Origin: Alentia gelatinosa
Taxonomy: Eukaryota > Annelida > Polychaeta > Phyllodocida > Polynoidae
Direction of reading: 5' to 3'
Length of the DNA: 64,000 bases
NCBI GenBank assembly: GCA_950022655.1
Contig: OX465589.1
Location: 27,420,970 to 27,484,969 of the forward strand
Shown here: positions 1-9,003 of the stretch, in pieces
How the letters are laid out: each line of letters opens with the position of its first letter
Position numbering within the stretch: the stretch's first letter is position 1
Translations under genes and position numbers: made by a program
The notes under the pieces: model-generated
What the model was told of the DNA's origin: nothing
The model's input: the letters and a program-made list of their open reading frames with translations, nothing else
The model's database searches: none

Positions 1-1016
1 AGTGGTATACCATATTGCAAACCAAATATCCTTTTCGGTAATGGTGTCTTATTTAGGCGGTTTTGATACGGCATGCAAGTCGACAGTGTCAATGTGAAAT
101 ATGGTACAGTAGCCACCGGCTTATTAACAAAATGTCCCGCTCTGGGACTCTAGCTCATCATCCTCTTTAGCCTTGAAATGTCCAGAGGAGACAATGGACA
201 ATTTCATGCTCAGGCAAAGTTCCAAAACAACTTCGCCTCTTGTGAACCTCATGTCTTTAAAATCCCCACCGCAATGCCTTGACACGCAACGGCCTCAAGC
301 CACTCTCCACCTGCCAAATGTAAGTACTTATAGGGGTCTCTTGCCAGAAGGTAAGAGGAGTGGATAGGCCCAGCAAAGGCTTAGGTGACAGGTAGACATG
401 GCCCTGGAGTGTCATACGTCTACGCACTGTCCTGGGGCTTCTAAGCTGCGAGAAAAAGACAACATAGTGATACCATAGGACGGTAGATGTGACACTGTCA
501 AACTAGACTGTCTTTTTTATTATTGAAGGCAGTGAATATTTTAACATTTAAGATCCATATATAACATTTTACATCGTGGTAATATTTCAGAGACAATGAC
601 TCTTCTTATAAATCTACATATATTCAGAAATAATGATATCCACATTGATTCTTGGAAGTGTACCCAGTTTGTGACATCTGGTGTCTAGTATAGATGACTG
701 TTGGGTGCTTCATAAATATTGAAACAGGAAAGGTGTTTGATCGGAACTAGAGGTCGACCCTCCGGGAAGGAAGGATACCTCAAGGTCGTTCGGTTCAGGA
801 ATCCCAGGCTCCAACTAAGACAGTCAAATCTTTCTACTGTAGCGCAATGATAAGGGCCTGCAATTAGGGGGCTTGCGCACATTTGATTTTGATCATCAAT
901 CCTTATGTCGAATGAGTAACAGTCATCATATTCTGTAATAGTTTATTGATGATTTGTTTGACAGAAAAGTTATAAAACCGTTAATCTTATAAGCTCTGCA
1001 ATAAACGTGAGGATCA
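1..1016. other. No recognisable feature
   Basis: AT-rich, non-coding-looking sequence. The reading frames present are short and show no domain, codon bias or splice context. I see no tRNA, repeat array or transposon terminus here. Confidence 0.5.
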
Positions 1017-1407
1017 TTAACCCTTTCTGGCAGGGCAATGCCATATGGCATTCCCCTGGCCATGGCAGGACAATGCCATATGGCATTCCCCTGGCCGTGG
1101 CAGGACAATGCCATATGGCATTCCCGTATAGAATGGATGAACCATTCTGTATTTGTGACTTCGTAACTTTTTGGAAAATTATTGCAGTATCATGAAAATT
1201 ATAAGACATATTAGGCTACGTGTTGCCAGTAAGTCTTTATAATATCGGAAAGTTCTGATAAAAAATTCAGATTTACTGGAAATTTAAATTTGTAATTTCT
1301 TTTAATAATATTGACTACAAAACCGGCCATACAAAGGCCACAATTGGTTATGGTGCCTGCCATAGTATGGGTACATGGGGAATGATGTGTGGCTCTTGAA
1401 GGGTTAA
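1017..1407. mobile_element. TTAA-ended piggyBac-type MITE with three spaced palindromes
   Basis: The element starts TTAACCCTTTCTGG and ends CTTGAAGGGTTAA, so both ends are TTAA plus an imperfect CCCTT inverted repeat, the hallmark of piggyBac-type termini. Just inside the left end the 16-bp palindrome AATGCCATATGGCATT occurs three times (1037-1052, 1072-1087, 1107-1122) at an exact 35-bp period. The spacers are themselves rich in CCTGG/CCATGG. There is no coding capacity in the 391 bp. The layout matches the left end of the piggyBac-like element at 11232 and the miniature elements at 40910, 53938 and 57404, although the palindrome sequence differs. Confidence 0.75.
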
Positions 1408-2339
1408 ACAATACAAATAATTGCCACACAAAAGATAATCATATCTAAAAGGCCACATAACATCATTTCTAAGTGATAATATCCGAAACGCAAACAAGGT
1501 TTTTCGGTAAATCTGGAATATTATTTCTTGTGCAGTCGATTGATTGTTTGAATTTTCATTGCAGGTAAGTGTGTACCGTTCGCCATGCTAGTCTCGAAGA
1601 TGGTCGACTGTGAGGCAGGCTGGGCAGCCATACGGTGTGTGTCGGGTGGGTTACAGTGCGTACAGTTTCTACAAATTTGCAATATTTTTTAATATGACAT
1701 GACATGACCCTGAGTACCATAGAATAGATCCAGCTCAAATAATAGTTCTATCTATTGAATGACCATTACTATGTGCACCGTACCATCCCCCTTCACTTTG
1801 AAACATATTTTGCCGCAAACCATCTTCAGTAAATGATAGAGATGTTGTCTTCACTCTTTCCTTTCATTTTCTATTGATATCATGCGATGGAAGACTTACC
1901 ACTACCCAATGGACAGTGGAACCCCGATATTTAGGACACTCATTGATGTCCCACTCAACGTCTTACCAGAGCATATGATTTGATAGTGTTCTTTTTATCC
2001 ATGTGATCAATTTACCTATAACAGAGGTAATGCTCTGAGCTTATACATTCAATTATCTGCTACAGAGGGTGAGCAACTGTTGTCTTCCTTTTTTATCGTA
2101 TATTTGCCCTGGAGGTCAATATAGTAGCTATCCCCTTTGATCTCCAGAAAAAAAGCTATCAGGACTCTTGTTAACTGGCTCCTGTTGCTATAGGTAGACG
2201 GATATTGATGTACTTTGTAATAGTCTCCTTCAGTCTGTCCCAAGAGCCCATAGAAGGAAAGTCGTACAATTCAATGGTCTCCTACTTGACCTTGGATTTA
2301 CAAAATGGAAGCCACTTGACGTTCACAGTAGGTGCCTAT
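1408..2339. other. No recognisable feature
   Basis: AT-rich sequence without a supported gene, RNA or repeat boundary. Confidence 0.5.
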
Positions 2340-2645
2340 AGGCCTCGCAACCATATTGGGGACTGAAAACTAGTTATTTTTGACTTGCTATACAAAAGTT
2401 CTCATAACTTAGGCTGTAATAATGATACAGAATTATAAAGGGTACCATATTAAACCAGAGATTATGGGCCTTACTGTCATATATATTTTGAATTTATTGA
2501 GGTAATTAATATGTTCTCAATTTTGACACATTTTCTCTGAAATCATGCTAAAAGTTAGGCAAAATGTTGACCTTCTAGAATATGAGTGAATATTCCATAG
2601 AATTCCATATGGAAGCAAAATCAAAACCCAGTTTAATCAAGTAGA
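2340..2645 (+). repeat. Dispersed repeat, inverted partner at 38180-38425
   Basis: The reverse complement of this segment aligns along most of its length with 38180-38425. Shared blocks include TTCAGTCCCCAA, ACAGCCTAAGTTATG, CCCATAATCTCT, CTCAATAAATTCAAAATAT and AGAATTCTATxGAATATTCA. Two diverged copies in opposite orientation 36 kb apart indicate an old interspersed repeat of unknown class. No terminal repeats or coding capacity could be assigned. Confidence 0.7.
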
Positions 2646-2777
2646 GATTTATTTGAGGATCATTTTGATACCTTAACTTTTATTGTACTCATAGTAGAAG
2701 TAAAAATGGACTGTTTTGTTATCAAATTAGAAAAGTAGCAAAAAGCCCCTTTTTGTGATATGCGCTATATGTCATAG

Positions 2778-3066
2778 CATTACCCCTATCCCTGAACACA
2801 AAGAAGGAGTCGATAGTTGGGAATAATAAAATTTATTTTAATTTTATATACCTATACCGACATGAATATTAATATGTAAATATGAATATGACATAAGGTA
2901 GATAAAGTAATTGACAGAGGTATAAAGAGGTCAATTACGTATAATATACATATTTGTAATTGACATGTATAATGGTATGTCAATTATGTATATGGTTGTA
3001 TAACAGATAGTATGGTTATACAATATGAGGTATAATGGTTATACAATATGATGTATAAAAAACGCC
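2778..3066 (-). repeat. B2 terminal repeat (right end of the retrotransposon)
   Basis: 289 bp, base-for-base the same as B1 at 3288-3576 by eye. The outer edge reads CATTACCCCTATCCC. The repeat is strongly AT-rich, in contrast to the GC-rich A repeat, and contains an internal duplication around GGTTATACAATATGA. Confidence 0.9.
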
Positions 3067-3102
3067 CTACGGAGTAGGAGATAAGAAAGAGGTGAGGGTG
3101 GG
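3067..3102 (-). other. A2-B2 spacer
   Basis: A 36-bp purine-rich segment found only between A2 and B2. It is neither in A1 nor in B1, so it marks the internal A2-B2 junction of the split direct repeat. Confidence 0.7.
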
Positions 3103-3291
3103 TGGGAAAAGAAAATACGTGTGAACGTAGTGGAGTACAGGAGCAGAATGAGGCGGAGGTCAGAGACGCGGTGGGCCACGTGACCGCGGGGTTCACGTGA
3201 CCGACACCAGGGGGGAGTGCGCAGGGTGCGCGAGGGGGCGTGTCAGGGGGAGCAATGACCACCCCTGACCAACGGCCATGGGTTACCCATT
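3103..3291 (-). repeat. A2 internal copy of the A repeat
   Basis: 189 bp, identical by eye to A1 at 8018-8206. It overlaps B1 by the four bases CATT (3288-3291). The same CATT is also the outer edge of B2 (2778-2781) and of A1 (8203-8206), so the A2/B1 junction reproduces the joined ends expected of a circular intermediate. Two CACGTGACC boxes (3177 and 3194) lie 17 bp apart. Confidence 0.9.
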
Positions 3292-3576
3292 ACCCCTATC
3301 CCTGAACACAAAGAAGGAGTCGATAGTTGGGAATAATAAAATTTATTTTAATTTTATATACCTATACCGACATGAATATTAATATGTAAATATGAATATG
3401 ACATAAGGTAGATAAAGTAATTGACAGAGGTATAAAGAGGTCAATTACGTATAATATACATATTTGTAATTGACATGTATAATGGTATGTCAATTATGTA
3501 TATGGTTGTATAACAGATAGTATGGTTATACAATATGAGGTATAATGGTTATACAATATGATGTATAAAAAACGCC
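3288..3576 (-). repeat. B1 internal copy of the B repeat
   Basis: 289 bp, identical by eye to B2. On the coding strand it begins 55 bp after the recombinase stop codon and runs directly into A2 through the shared CATT. Confidence 0.9.
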
Positions 3577-3631
3577 AAGACCATAAAAATGAGGCGAGGT
3601 GGGAGGGAGAAAAGTTTGTGAGGGATGAGAG

Positions 3632-4660
3632 TCACTGGTTGAGGGACTGTATGAGGGACGCATTCACCTCTTGTGAGTTGGAGTCCCTAATGTATCCCCT
3701 GTGTGCATTAGAACGCCACCCCCCGTATCGTTGAATGGAGAGTTCAGCGACCCCGGCCTGGAAGGCCTGAGTGGCGGCGGCCTTTCTCAGGCTGTGTAGA
3801 GTGTAGGTCTTAGGGGGGTGGCCTGCTGTGGTGTTGAGCCGCTCCCACTCCTTTGACAGCGACCGCGTCGTTATTAGCGACCTGTCAGCGTTGAGCAGGA
3901 ACGGATCCGTTGGTATCAGCGTGGGGACCGCGGCGATCATATTCCTCACGGCCCTCACCGGGCACGACCTCGGGTCCGGGGAGGATTGGAGCCTCACGTG
4001 TTTTTCCTCCCCCACGCACTGGAGGTTCTTGGCGGCCTTGATCCGTACCTCCACGTGATTTGCCGTGAGGACCACGTCCCCACGTGAGAGGTGTCGCACC
4101 GGATCGAATGCCCTGGCCGTAGGGGGGGCGACCTCGCTCTGCCGCAGTGCGGCGTAGTACAGGAGGAGGAACGCGGCCCGTAGGGTCAGGTCGAGGGGCG
4201 TGTCCGACAGTAGCTCGAGGATCCCCTGGAGGGCGGCCATGGGGATCGGAGGCTTGACGTTTGGTGTGTAGGCCTTGTTCCTCCTCATGGCGTCGAGGGC
4301 CCTCCTGACCCTCACGTCCTCTGTGGCCGTAACGTCTCCGCCCGAGAGCCGTAGGTGTGTCCTCACGTGCGAGAGCTGGTTGGCCACGGTCGCCGGCGAG
4401 GGGGCGTGGTCCGCGAGGTACTCGAGGAAGGCCGTGATGAAACTCACGGACGGTGCCTGCGGGTCGGTCCTCGTCCGTCGGCAGAAGGCGAGGTAGGTGG
4501 ACACGGCGCTCTTCTGGTTCGCGACCGTGCCTGGGGCACGTGCCTCGGCCTGCCGCGCAGATGCCTTCCGTTGGAGAGAGCGTAGCGCCGGATCTGCAGG
4601 ACAGGCGAAGCACAGGCACGAATGAAGCATGAGTACAAGGCACCACGGACCACAGATCAT
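3632..4660 (-). CDS. Tyrosine recombinase (YR) of the Ngaro-like retrotransposon
   Basis: A 342-residue open frame starting with ATG at 4660. It belongs to the phage-integrase/tyrosine recombinase family, which in DIRS-order elements inserts a circular DNA intermediate in place of a DDE integrase. An N-terminal SAM-like core-binding region spans roughly residues 43-105. Catalytic signatures: Arg173 in ALRQSEV (box I), a Lys candidate at 208 or 211, His289-x-x-Arg292 in LHSLRKAAAT (box II), Trp315 in GGWRS, and nucleophile Tyr323 in HRGYI. The recombinase is therefore complete by motif. The frame lies +1 relative to the RT frame, whose 3' open extension overlaps it by 776 nt. How it is translated is not evident. 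The first 20 residues are Cys-rich and unlike the family, so the true start may be further in. Confidence 0.9.
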   Translation of the reverse strand: MICGPWCLVLMLHSCLCFACPADPALRSLQRKASARQAEARAPGTVANQKSAVSTYLAFCRRTRTDPQAPSVSFITAFLEYLADHAPSPATVANQLSHVRTHLRLSGGDVTATEDVRVRRALDAMRRNKAYTPNVKPPIPMAALQGILELLSDTPLDLTLRAAFLLLYYAALRQSEVAPPTARAFDPVRHLSRGDVVLTANHVEVRIKAAKNLQCVGEEKHVRLQSSPDPRSCPVRAVRNMIAAVPTLIPTDPFLLNADRSLITTRSLSKEWERLNTTAGHPPKTYTLHSLRKAAATQAFQAGVAELSIQRYGGWRSNAHRGYIRDSNSQEVNASLIQSLNQ

Positions 4661-6812
4661 GATATGTCATCAGGCATGCAGCATTGTTAAAATCCCTCGA
4701 GGACAGGTGGGCCCTACTGAGTGCGTCGGCGACCGTGTTGAGGACCCCGGGGACGTGTGTGTAGACCAGGTCGACTTGAAGCTTGGCCTGGACCATCCAG
4801 GCCTGTCGGGCACACTCGGCGAGGACGCGGTTGCGTGCCCGCCCCGACGTGAGTGCCTGGACGGTCCCCATGTTGTCACAGAAGACTTCGATCCTGGTCC
4901 CACGATCACGGTCCCCGAGGAACGTGTGGAGAGCATATATTGTGTTCAGGGCCTCGAGCTCAGAAATGCAGTCCACGGGGTCATTGATGGGACATACCTG
5001 GCACGCGTAGGCCGCACGGCCGTCTGTGCCCCCCACGCCCGAGAGGCAGGCGTCGACCGTGATGCACTTTGTCGCCGGCCCTCGAGGGATGAGGGCGTGC
5101 CCATTCCACCCGACGGCAAACCGTAGGAACCACTGGAGGTCCTGCCGCATGTCCGAGCTTACGTTGATGTAGAACCCGTCCATCGACCGTAGGGCCTCCA
5201 GTAGTTTGCTGACGAACGGCCTCGCCGGGCGGATGCATTTCGCGACGTGCAGGATTTTGCCGAGGACGGATTGAAGCTGTCGCTTGGTCAGCGACCGCTT
5301 CCTGGCGACCGCCCCAACGTGCTCCCGCACGTCCTCCAACTTGTCCCGGGGGATGGTGAGGGACATCTCGGCGGCATTGATGTCGATGCCCAGCCAGCGC
5401 ACGGTCTGACTAGGGGCCTGCGCCTTTTCCCGGGCCTCGGGGAGGCCGAGCTCGGCGAATAGGTCTCGGGCTATGGCAAAGTCCGAGGCAGCTTTCTCCC
5501 GTGAGGGCGACAGTATGATGAGGTCGTCCAGATACATGGCGGCCTCGACACCCTTACCGGCGAGTATCCCCACGATGGCCTCGGCCACACACTGCATGTG
5601 ATACGAGGACGCGCGGGCGCCGAACGGCATGGCCGTATCACAATAATACCCGCCGTCCCACAGGAAACACAGCAGAGGCCAGTCGAGGGGGTCGCACCTA
5701 AAGTTCTTATAGGCGCGCGAGATGTCGATGGTCGCCATGTAGCTCCCGGGCCCCGAGGCCACCAGGCGGGTGACGAAACCGTCGACCGTAGGGAGGCTGT
5801 GCTCACGCTCTTCTCCGTAAACCGCGTTCTTCATCACGTACGCGTTGACGCTACGGTCCCGGGGGAAGGTCATATCCGTTATGACGCGGCGGGCCTCGGA
5901 CCCGCGCTTCTCCCGGGACATCAACGGCGAAACGTGGCACCACGGCTCGAAGGGAGCCTCCGTGAACGGCCCCATCAGGTTTGAGAATCCACTCTCCTTT
6001 CTGATAAAATCCCCGACTTGCTTCGGGAATCCGGTGGCGCTCGGATGGTTGGGGACGTCCCGAGTGTCGCTGGCCGGCCCGAGGTAGCCGAGGGGGAAGC
6101 CGTACCTTATGAAACCGAGGAGTTCCCCCTTGCCCTCCATTCCCGTCAGGTACTGCTCTCACGCCCGTAGTTTGAGGTCCGTCGGCAGTGTGATCTTTGT
6201 GCACAGGGCGTTGGGCAGGCCCGAGGCCCGGACCGCCTCGTAGATGTGACCGTGCGCCGGGGGGCCGGCCTCGGTGAAGCGGGGCCACTCGGCCCGCCTG
6301 TGCTCCATGAAGGCCTCCGGGTCCGTCCGGAGTCCGGGCGACGGAATTCCGGTCCGGCAGACTTCCTTTAGTCCGCCGAAATCCGGAGTGTTACTTGGAT
6401 CCTCAGTCGGCGCGGTAACACTAACACTCCTGCTACCGCTGTGGGTTGGCGGTGGCCGCGCGGTGAACCTGTCCTCCCCGTGGCGGGTCCCGCCCCCTTC
6501 GTTGTTGTTGTTTATGTTCGGGGCCCGGCCACGTGGGCCGGCGGCCTTCGTGTTGTGGTCCCGTGGACCCCCCGTGTGGTCCCCCCTCCACGTGAGGGGG
6601 TGGGGGCCCGCAGTGGTCACCGGGCCGCTTCCTTTTACGACCCCCGCCCACGTCCGGTCACCGGAAATCCTGTTGGGGGTGGTGGAGATCACAGGGCCCG
6701 CTGGTGTTACATCACGTGGATTGCACCCCACGACCCCGGGCCCGGGGGCGGAGGCACGTGTTGTGACTGTGTGGGGGTGCGCTCCGCTCACTCGCGGGGC
6801 GCACCGTAGCCG
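3885..6812 (-). CDS. Reverse transcriptase-RNase H (pol frame) with one internal TGA
   Basis: One reading frame entered by -1 frameshift at about 6812. A TGA at 6161-6159 splits it into an N-terminal linker part (to 6162) and the RT-RNase H part, whose first ATG is at 6140. Counting from that ATG, RT motifs are Asp139 in TIDISRAYKNF, AMPFGARASSYHMQ at 170-183 and the catalytic YLDD at 203-206 (nt 5534-5523). The RNase H residues are Asp363 (TVDACLSG), Glu396 (SELEALN), Asp422 (FCDNMGT) and Asp472 (VADALSR). Useful coding probably ends near residue 500 (about 4640). The remaining open frame to 3885 is Arg/Pro/Gly-rich and looks like the shadow of the recombinase gene. No methyltransferase motif is present. 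The TGA differs by one transition from a Trp codon, so it is either a nonsense mutation or a readthrough site. Confidence 0.88.
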
Positions 6813-6820
6813 TTTTTTGC
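6776..6820 (-). promoter_or_regulatory. Candidate -1 programmed ribosomal frameshift signal between gag and pol
   Basis: On the minus strand, gag codons GCA AAA AAC (6820-6812) place the canonical slippery heptamer A AAA AAC in the correct phase. A 6-nt spacer (6811-6806) follows, then a hairpin: GGTGCGC (6805-6799) pairs with GCGCACC (6782-6776), and after a C/A mismatch CCGC pairs with GCGG. The hexaloop GAGTGA contains the gag stop codon. The -1 frame is open from the heptamer into the RT frame, and no in-frame ATG exists near the start of that frame. Sequence, phase, spacing and structure all agree with known -1 signals. Function is inferred. Confidence 0.85.
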
Positions 6821-7909
6821 CCCGTGTCCGTGTTGGGGGAGCACATCCGCTCTGGGGTCGACCGCCCGGGGCGTATGTCCGGCCTGGGGTGCGTGTCCGG
6901 CCTGGGGTGCTCGCCGGGGAGCCGGTGTGGGTGCAGCCTGGCCGTTCTCATAGCCCATTGTGTAACCGAGTTTCCGGTTGCACGCGTGTAACGAGTGCCC
7001 GCATTGTCTCCCCACGGAGTCGCAATACGAGCACACGTGCAGCCATCTCACGGGCCCGTCATCGTGACCGCTCCTATGGCGGCACCCCCTCTCCGAATTA
7101 TATTGCCGGCATGGCAACTCCCGTCCTCGGGCCTTCCCGGTGTCGGCGCCGCTGGTGAGGGTCCCGGTCGTCATCGCGAGTCGGACTCGCTCCTCCTGGA
7201 TCCTCGAATAGTCGCACCACGACAGCCTCCCGGCCTCGATCTGGTCGAACACGTGGTTAGACCATCTCCTGACTCCGGCCCACGGCCGGCTCTGGGCGTC
7301 GATTGACACTTGGTGTAAGTGCCGGAACATGGCCTCACGGTCCACGGGGTCGACCGCACGGTCGTCCCCGAGCAAGCCAATAAAAGCACTCAGGTACTCG
7401 AGGGGGCCCAGGGTTCCCCTCAGTTCCAGCTTCTGGGACAACGTGTAAACCCCCTCCCTATCCACAAACATGTACGGTTTACTTATTAAACGGGTAACAT
7501 GAATATCTGACTGCAGCTTACCAGCCGTCTTGTCGTGGCGGATGGCCTCACGGTCGAGCTCACGTTGTATATACGGGTCCCCTGCGTAGCGGTCTCGTAG
7601 CTGGCGGGGTGGAGGCATGGCGCGGCCGGCTTGATCCTCGGCCCAGTCCCGAGTCCTTACTTCGGCGACTGAGCGAACCGTAGGCGGCGATGCTTGGCCC
7701 GTCGACCGTTGGGTCTGCAGCTGTATTAGGGCGTCGAGTTTCCTACTCATGTCCGAGAGTCCGGTCTCTACGGCCACGAGGCGGGCCGACCGGAGGCTTC
7801 CGGCCTGAGACGCGGAGTCCACGTGGTCGCTCTCCCTCACGGTTGACTCCGAGGCCTGGTCCGTGGTCGTGGAGGCGCTCGCTTGAGCGCGTGTCGTTGG
7901 TGGTGCCAT
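6788..7909 (-). CDS. Gag-like protein of the Ngaro-like retrotransposon
   Basis: 373 residues from the ATG at 7909, which has a good context (A at -3, G at +4). The frame is open further upstream, but no ATG occurs there. The Thr/Ser/Ala-rich N-terminus is followed by a short heptad-like helix (about residues 50-68) and a central capsid-like region. A Cys/His cluster near residues 267-310 reads C-x8-C-x14-H-x-C-x2-C, then further Cys and His. This resembles the zinc-binding motif of DIRS/Ngaro Gag proteins. The C-terminal tail is Pro/Gly/His-rich with a duplicated APQAGH. The stop TGA (6790-6788) lies in the loop of the putative frameshift hairpin. The product should form the particle in which reverse transcription occurs; this is inferred from the family. 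Confidence 0.82.
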   Translation of the reverse strand: MAPPTTRAQASASTTTDQASESTVRESDHVDSASQAGSLRSARLVAVETGLSDMSRKLDALIQLQTQRSTGQASPPTVRSVAEVRTRDWAEDQAGRAMPPPRQLRDRYAGDPYIQRELDREAIRHDKTAGKLQSDIHVTRLISKPYMFVDREGVYTLSQKLELRGTLGPLEYLSAFIGLLGDDRAVDPVDREAMFRHLHQVSIDAQSRPWAGVRRWSNHVFDQIEAGRLSWCDYSRIQEERVRLAMTTGTLTSGADTGKARGRELPCRQYNSERGCRHRSGHDDGPVRWLHVCSYCDSVGRQCGHSLHACNRKLGYTMGYENGQAAPTPAPRRAPQAGHAPQAGHTPRAVDPRADVLPQHGHGAKNGYGAPRE

Positions 7910-8017
7910 CCTAGCTTTCCTGTAATTCACGTGAACTTTACCCGTATTCAGACACTGTCTCTGCACGGTCAGATACTCGGGGAGTATCGAAGACGGCGTG
8001 GAGAGTAGGCCAAAAAT

Positions 8018-8206
8018 TGGGAAAAGAAAATACGTGTGAACGTAGTGGAGTACAGGAGCAGAATGAGGCGGAGGTCAGAGACGCGGTGGGCCACGTGACC
8101 GCGGGGTTCACGTGACCGACACCAGGGGGGAGTGCGCAGGGTGCGCGAGGGGGCGTGTCAGGGGGAGCAATGACCACCCCTGACCAACGGCCATGGGTTA
8201 CCCATT
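8018..8206 (-). repeat. A1 terminal repeat (left end) and likely promoter region
   Basis: 189 bp identical to A2. The outer edge is CCCATT at 8201-8206. It lies 108 bp upstream of the gag ATG, so it should contain or adjoin the promoter. No TATA box was seen, but two CACGTGACC E-box-type sites (CACGTG at 8092 and 8109) lie in a GC-rich context. Confidence 0.85.
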
Positions 8207-8811
8207 GTCGTGGTAGGCAGAAAATGGAGAACTAAGGCTTGATTGCAAATGATGCAATATTTTTCCATTATAATTTCAGACAATATTTTTCCTTTTCTTA
8301 TTATTTACAAACAAATACTTCCTTTAACTAATTAGATATGCAGCACATGTCAATCTATAAGAATCTTTAGGGAAACACTATTTGAATCCGGACCCCACCA
8401 TAGTCCCTAATATGCCTTCCTGACCTATAACAATCGGTCAAATGAACCTCGTGGTTATTTACCTGCCCCTTGTCACACGCTCTCACCTGTCAATCATTCG
8501 CTCTTTCAATCGCGCCTTCCACTTATCCTCAGTCATTAGCCTCCCACCACACACCTGTACGCTCTGCACACACTCAGCAGATACGCAGTTTATTTACCGT
8601 CGATGTGAAGTAAGTGGGACCCAGTATCGAGGACACCCAGAGGACAGGGTAACTAAAGTAGTAGAGACATACAGGTGGAGAGATACGCAGCTCTGATAAT
8701 GATGAAAAGATGAACCCCGAAGATATGAACCTGATCACATGGCTCATTTTGCGGATGTTATAAATGCCACAGGTCGCTTAGGTTGGTCACGCTATGTAGC
8801 AAAGGCTTATA
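8207..8811. other. No recognisable feature
   Basis: Flank of the retrotransposon. AT-rich, with only short unsupported frames. Confidence 0.5.
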
Positions 8812-9003
8812 TTAACCCTTCTAGATTGGGAAATGCATTTATATACACAATAATGACTGGTTTTGTGTACGAGTGGCCGTAATCTCAGAGTAGTTGACGC
8901 GTAGTAATATCCGAGCTAATTATTACATCGTCAACTACGAGATTACAGCCACTTGTATACAAAACCAGTCGTTATTGTATTTATTACCCACCTACAAGAT
9001 TAA
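8812..9003. mobile_element. Foldback MITE with TTAA ends
   Basis: A 192-bp element that is almost wholly an inverted repeat. The left arm begins TTAACCCTTCTAGATTGGG and the right arm, reverse-complemented, begins TTAATCTTGTAGGTGGG. Inner arms share ATAAxGACTGGTTTTGT, GTGGCxGTAATCTC and TAGTTGACG. The TTAA ends suggest piggyBac-type mobilisation, but it lacks the GCC-N4-GGC palindromes of the other family. Confidence 0.7.

Larger units (their letters stand above)
2778..8206 (-). mobile_element. Complete Ngaro-like (DIRS-order) tyrosine-recombinase retrotransposon
   Basis: A 5.4-kb element read on the minus strand. Its repeats are split direct repeats: A1 (8206-8018), genes, B1 (3576-3288), A2 (3291-3103), a 36-bp spacer, then B2 (3066-2778). 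This A1-ORFs-B1A2B2 order is known from Ngaro and PAT elements and differs from LTRs and from the inverted termini of DIRS1. It encodes Gag, RT-RNase H and a tyrosine recombinase. I see no DAM-type methyltransferase domain, which favours Ngaro over PAT/DIRS. The A copies and the B copies look identical, so insertion was recent. There is no obvious target-site duplication, as expected for recombinase-mediated insertion. The coding part is much more GC-rich than the flanks. One in-frame stop lies in the RT frame. Confidence 0.9.

Noticed and set aside
2778..3576. LTR retrotransposon termini
   Set aside because: Repeats are split as A1...B1A2B2 and a tyrosine recombinase replaces the integrase, so this is not an LTR element.
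4275..5984. Several plus-strand frames of 70-165 codons
   Set aside because: Antisense to the RT and recombinase frames. They reflect low stop density in GC-rich sequence.
6274..7158. Plus-strand 294-codon open frame across gag/pol
   Set aside because: Shadow of GC-rich minus-strand genes. It starts at GTG and matches no family, while Gag and RT on the other strand have clear motifs.
7910..7966. Upstream extension of gag to 7966
   Set aside because: The frame is open but begins at GTG. The ATG at 7909 has a good context.
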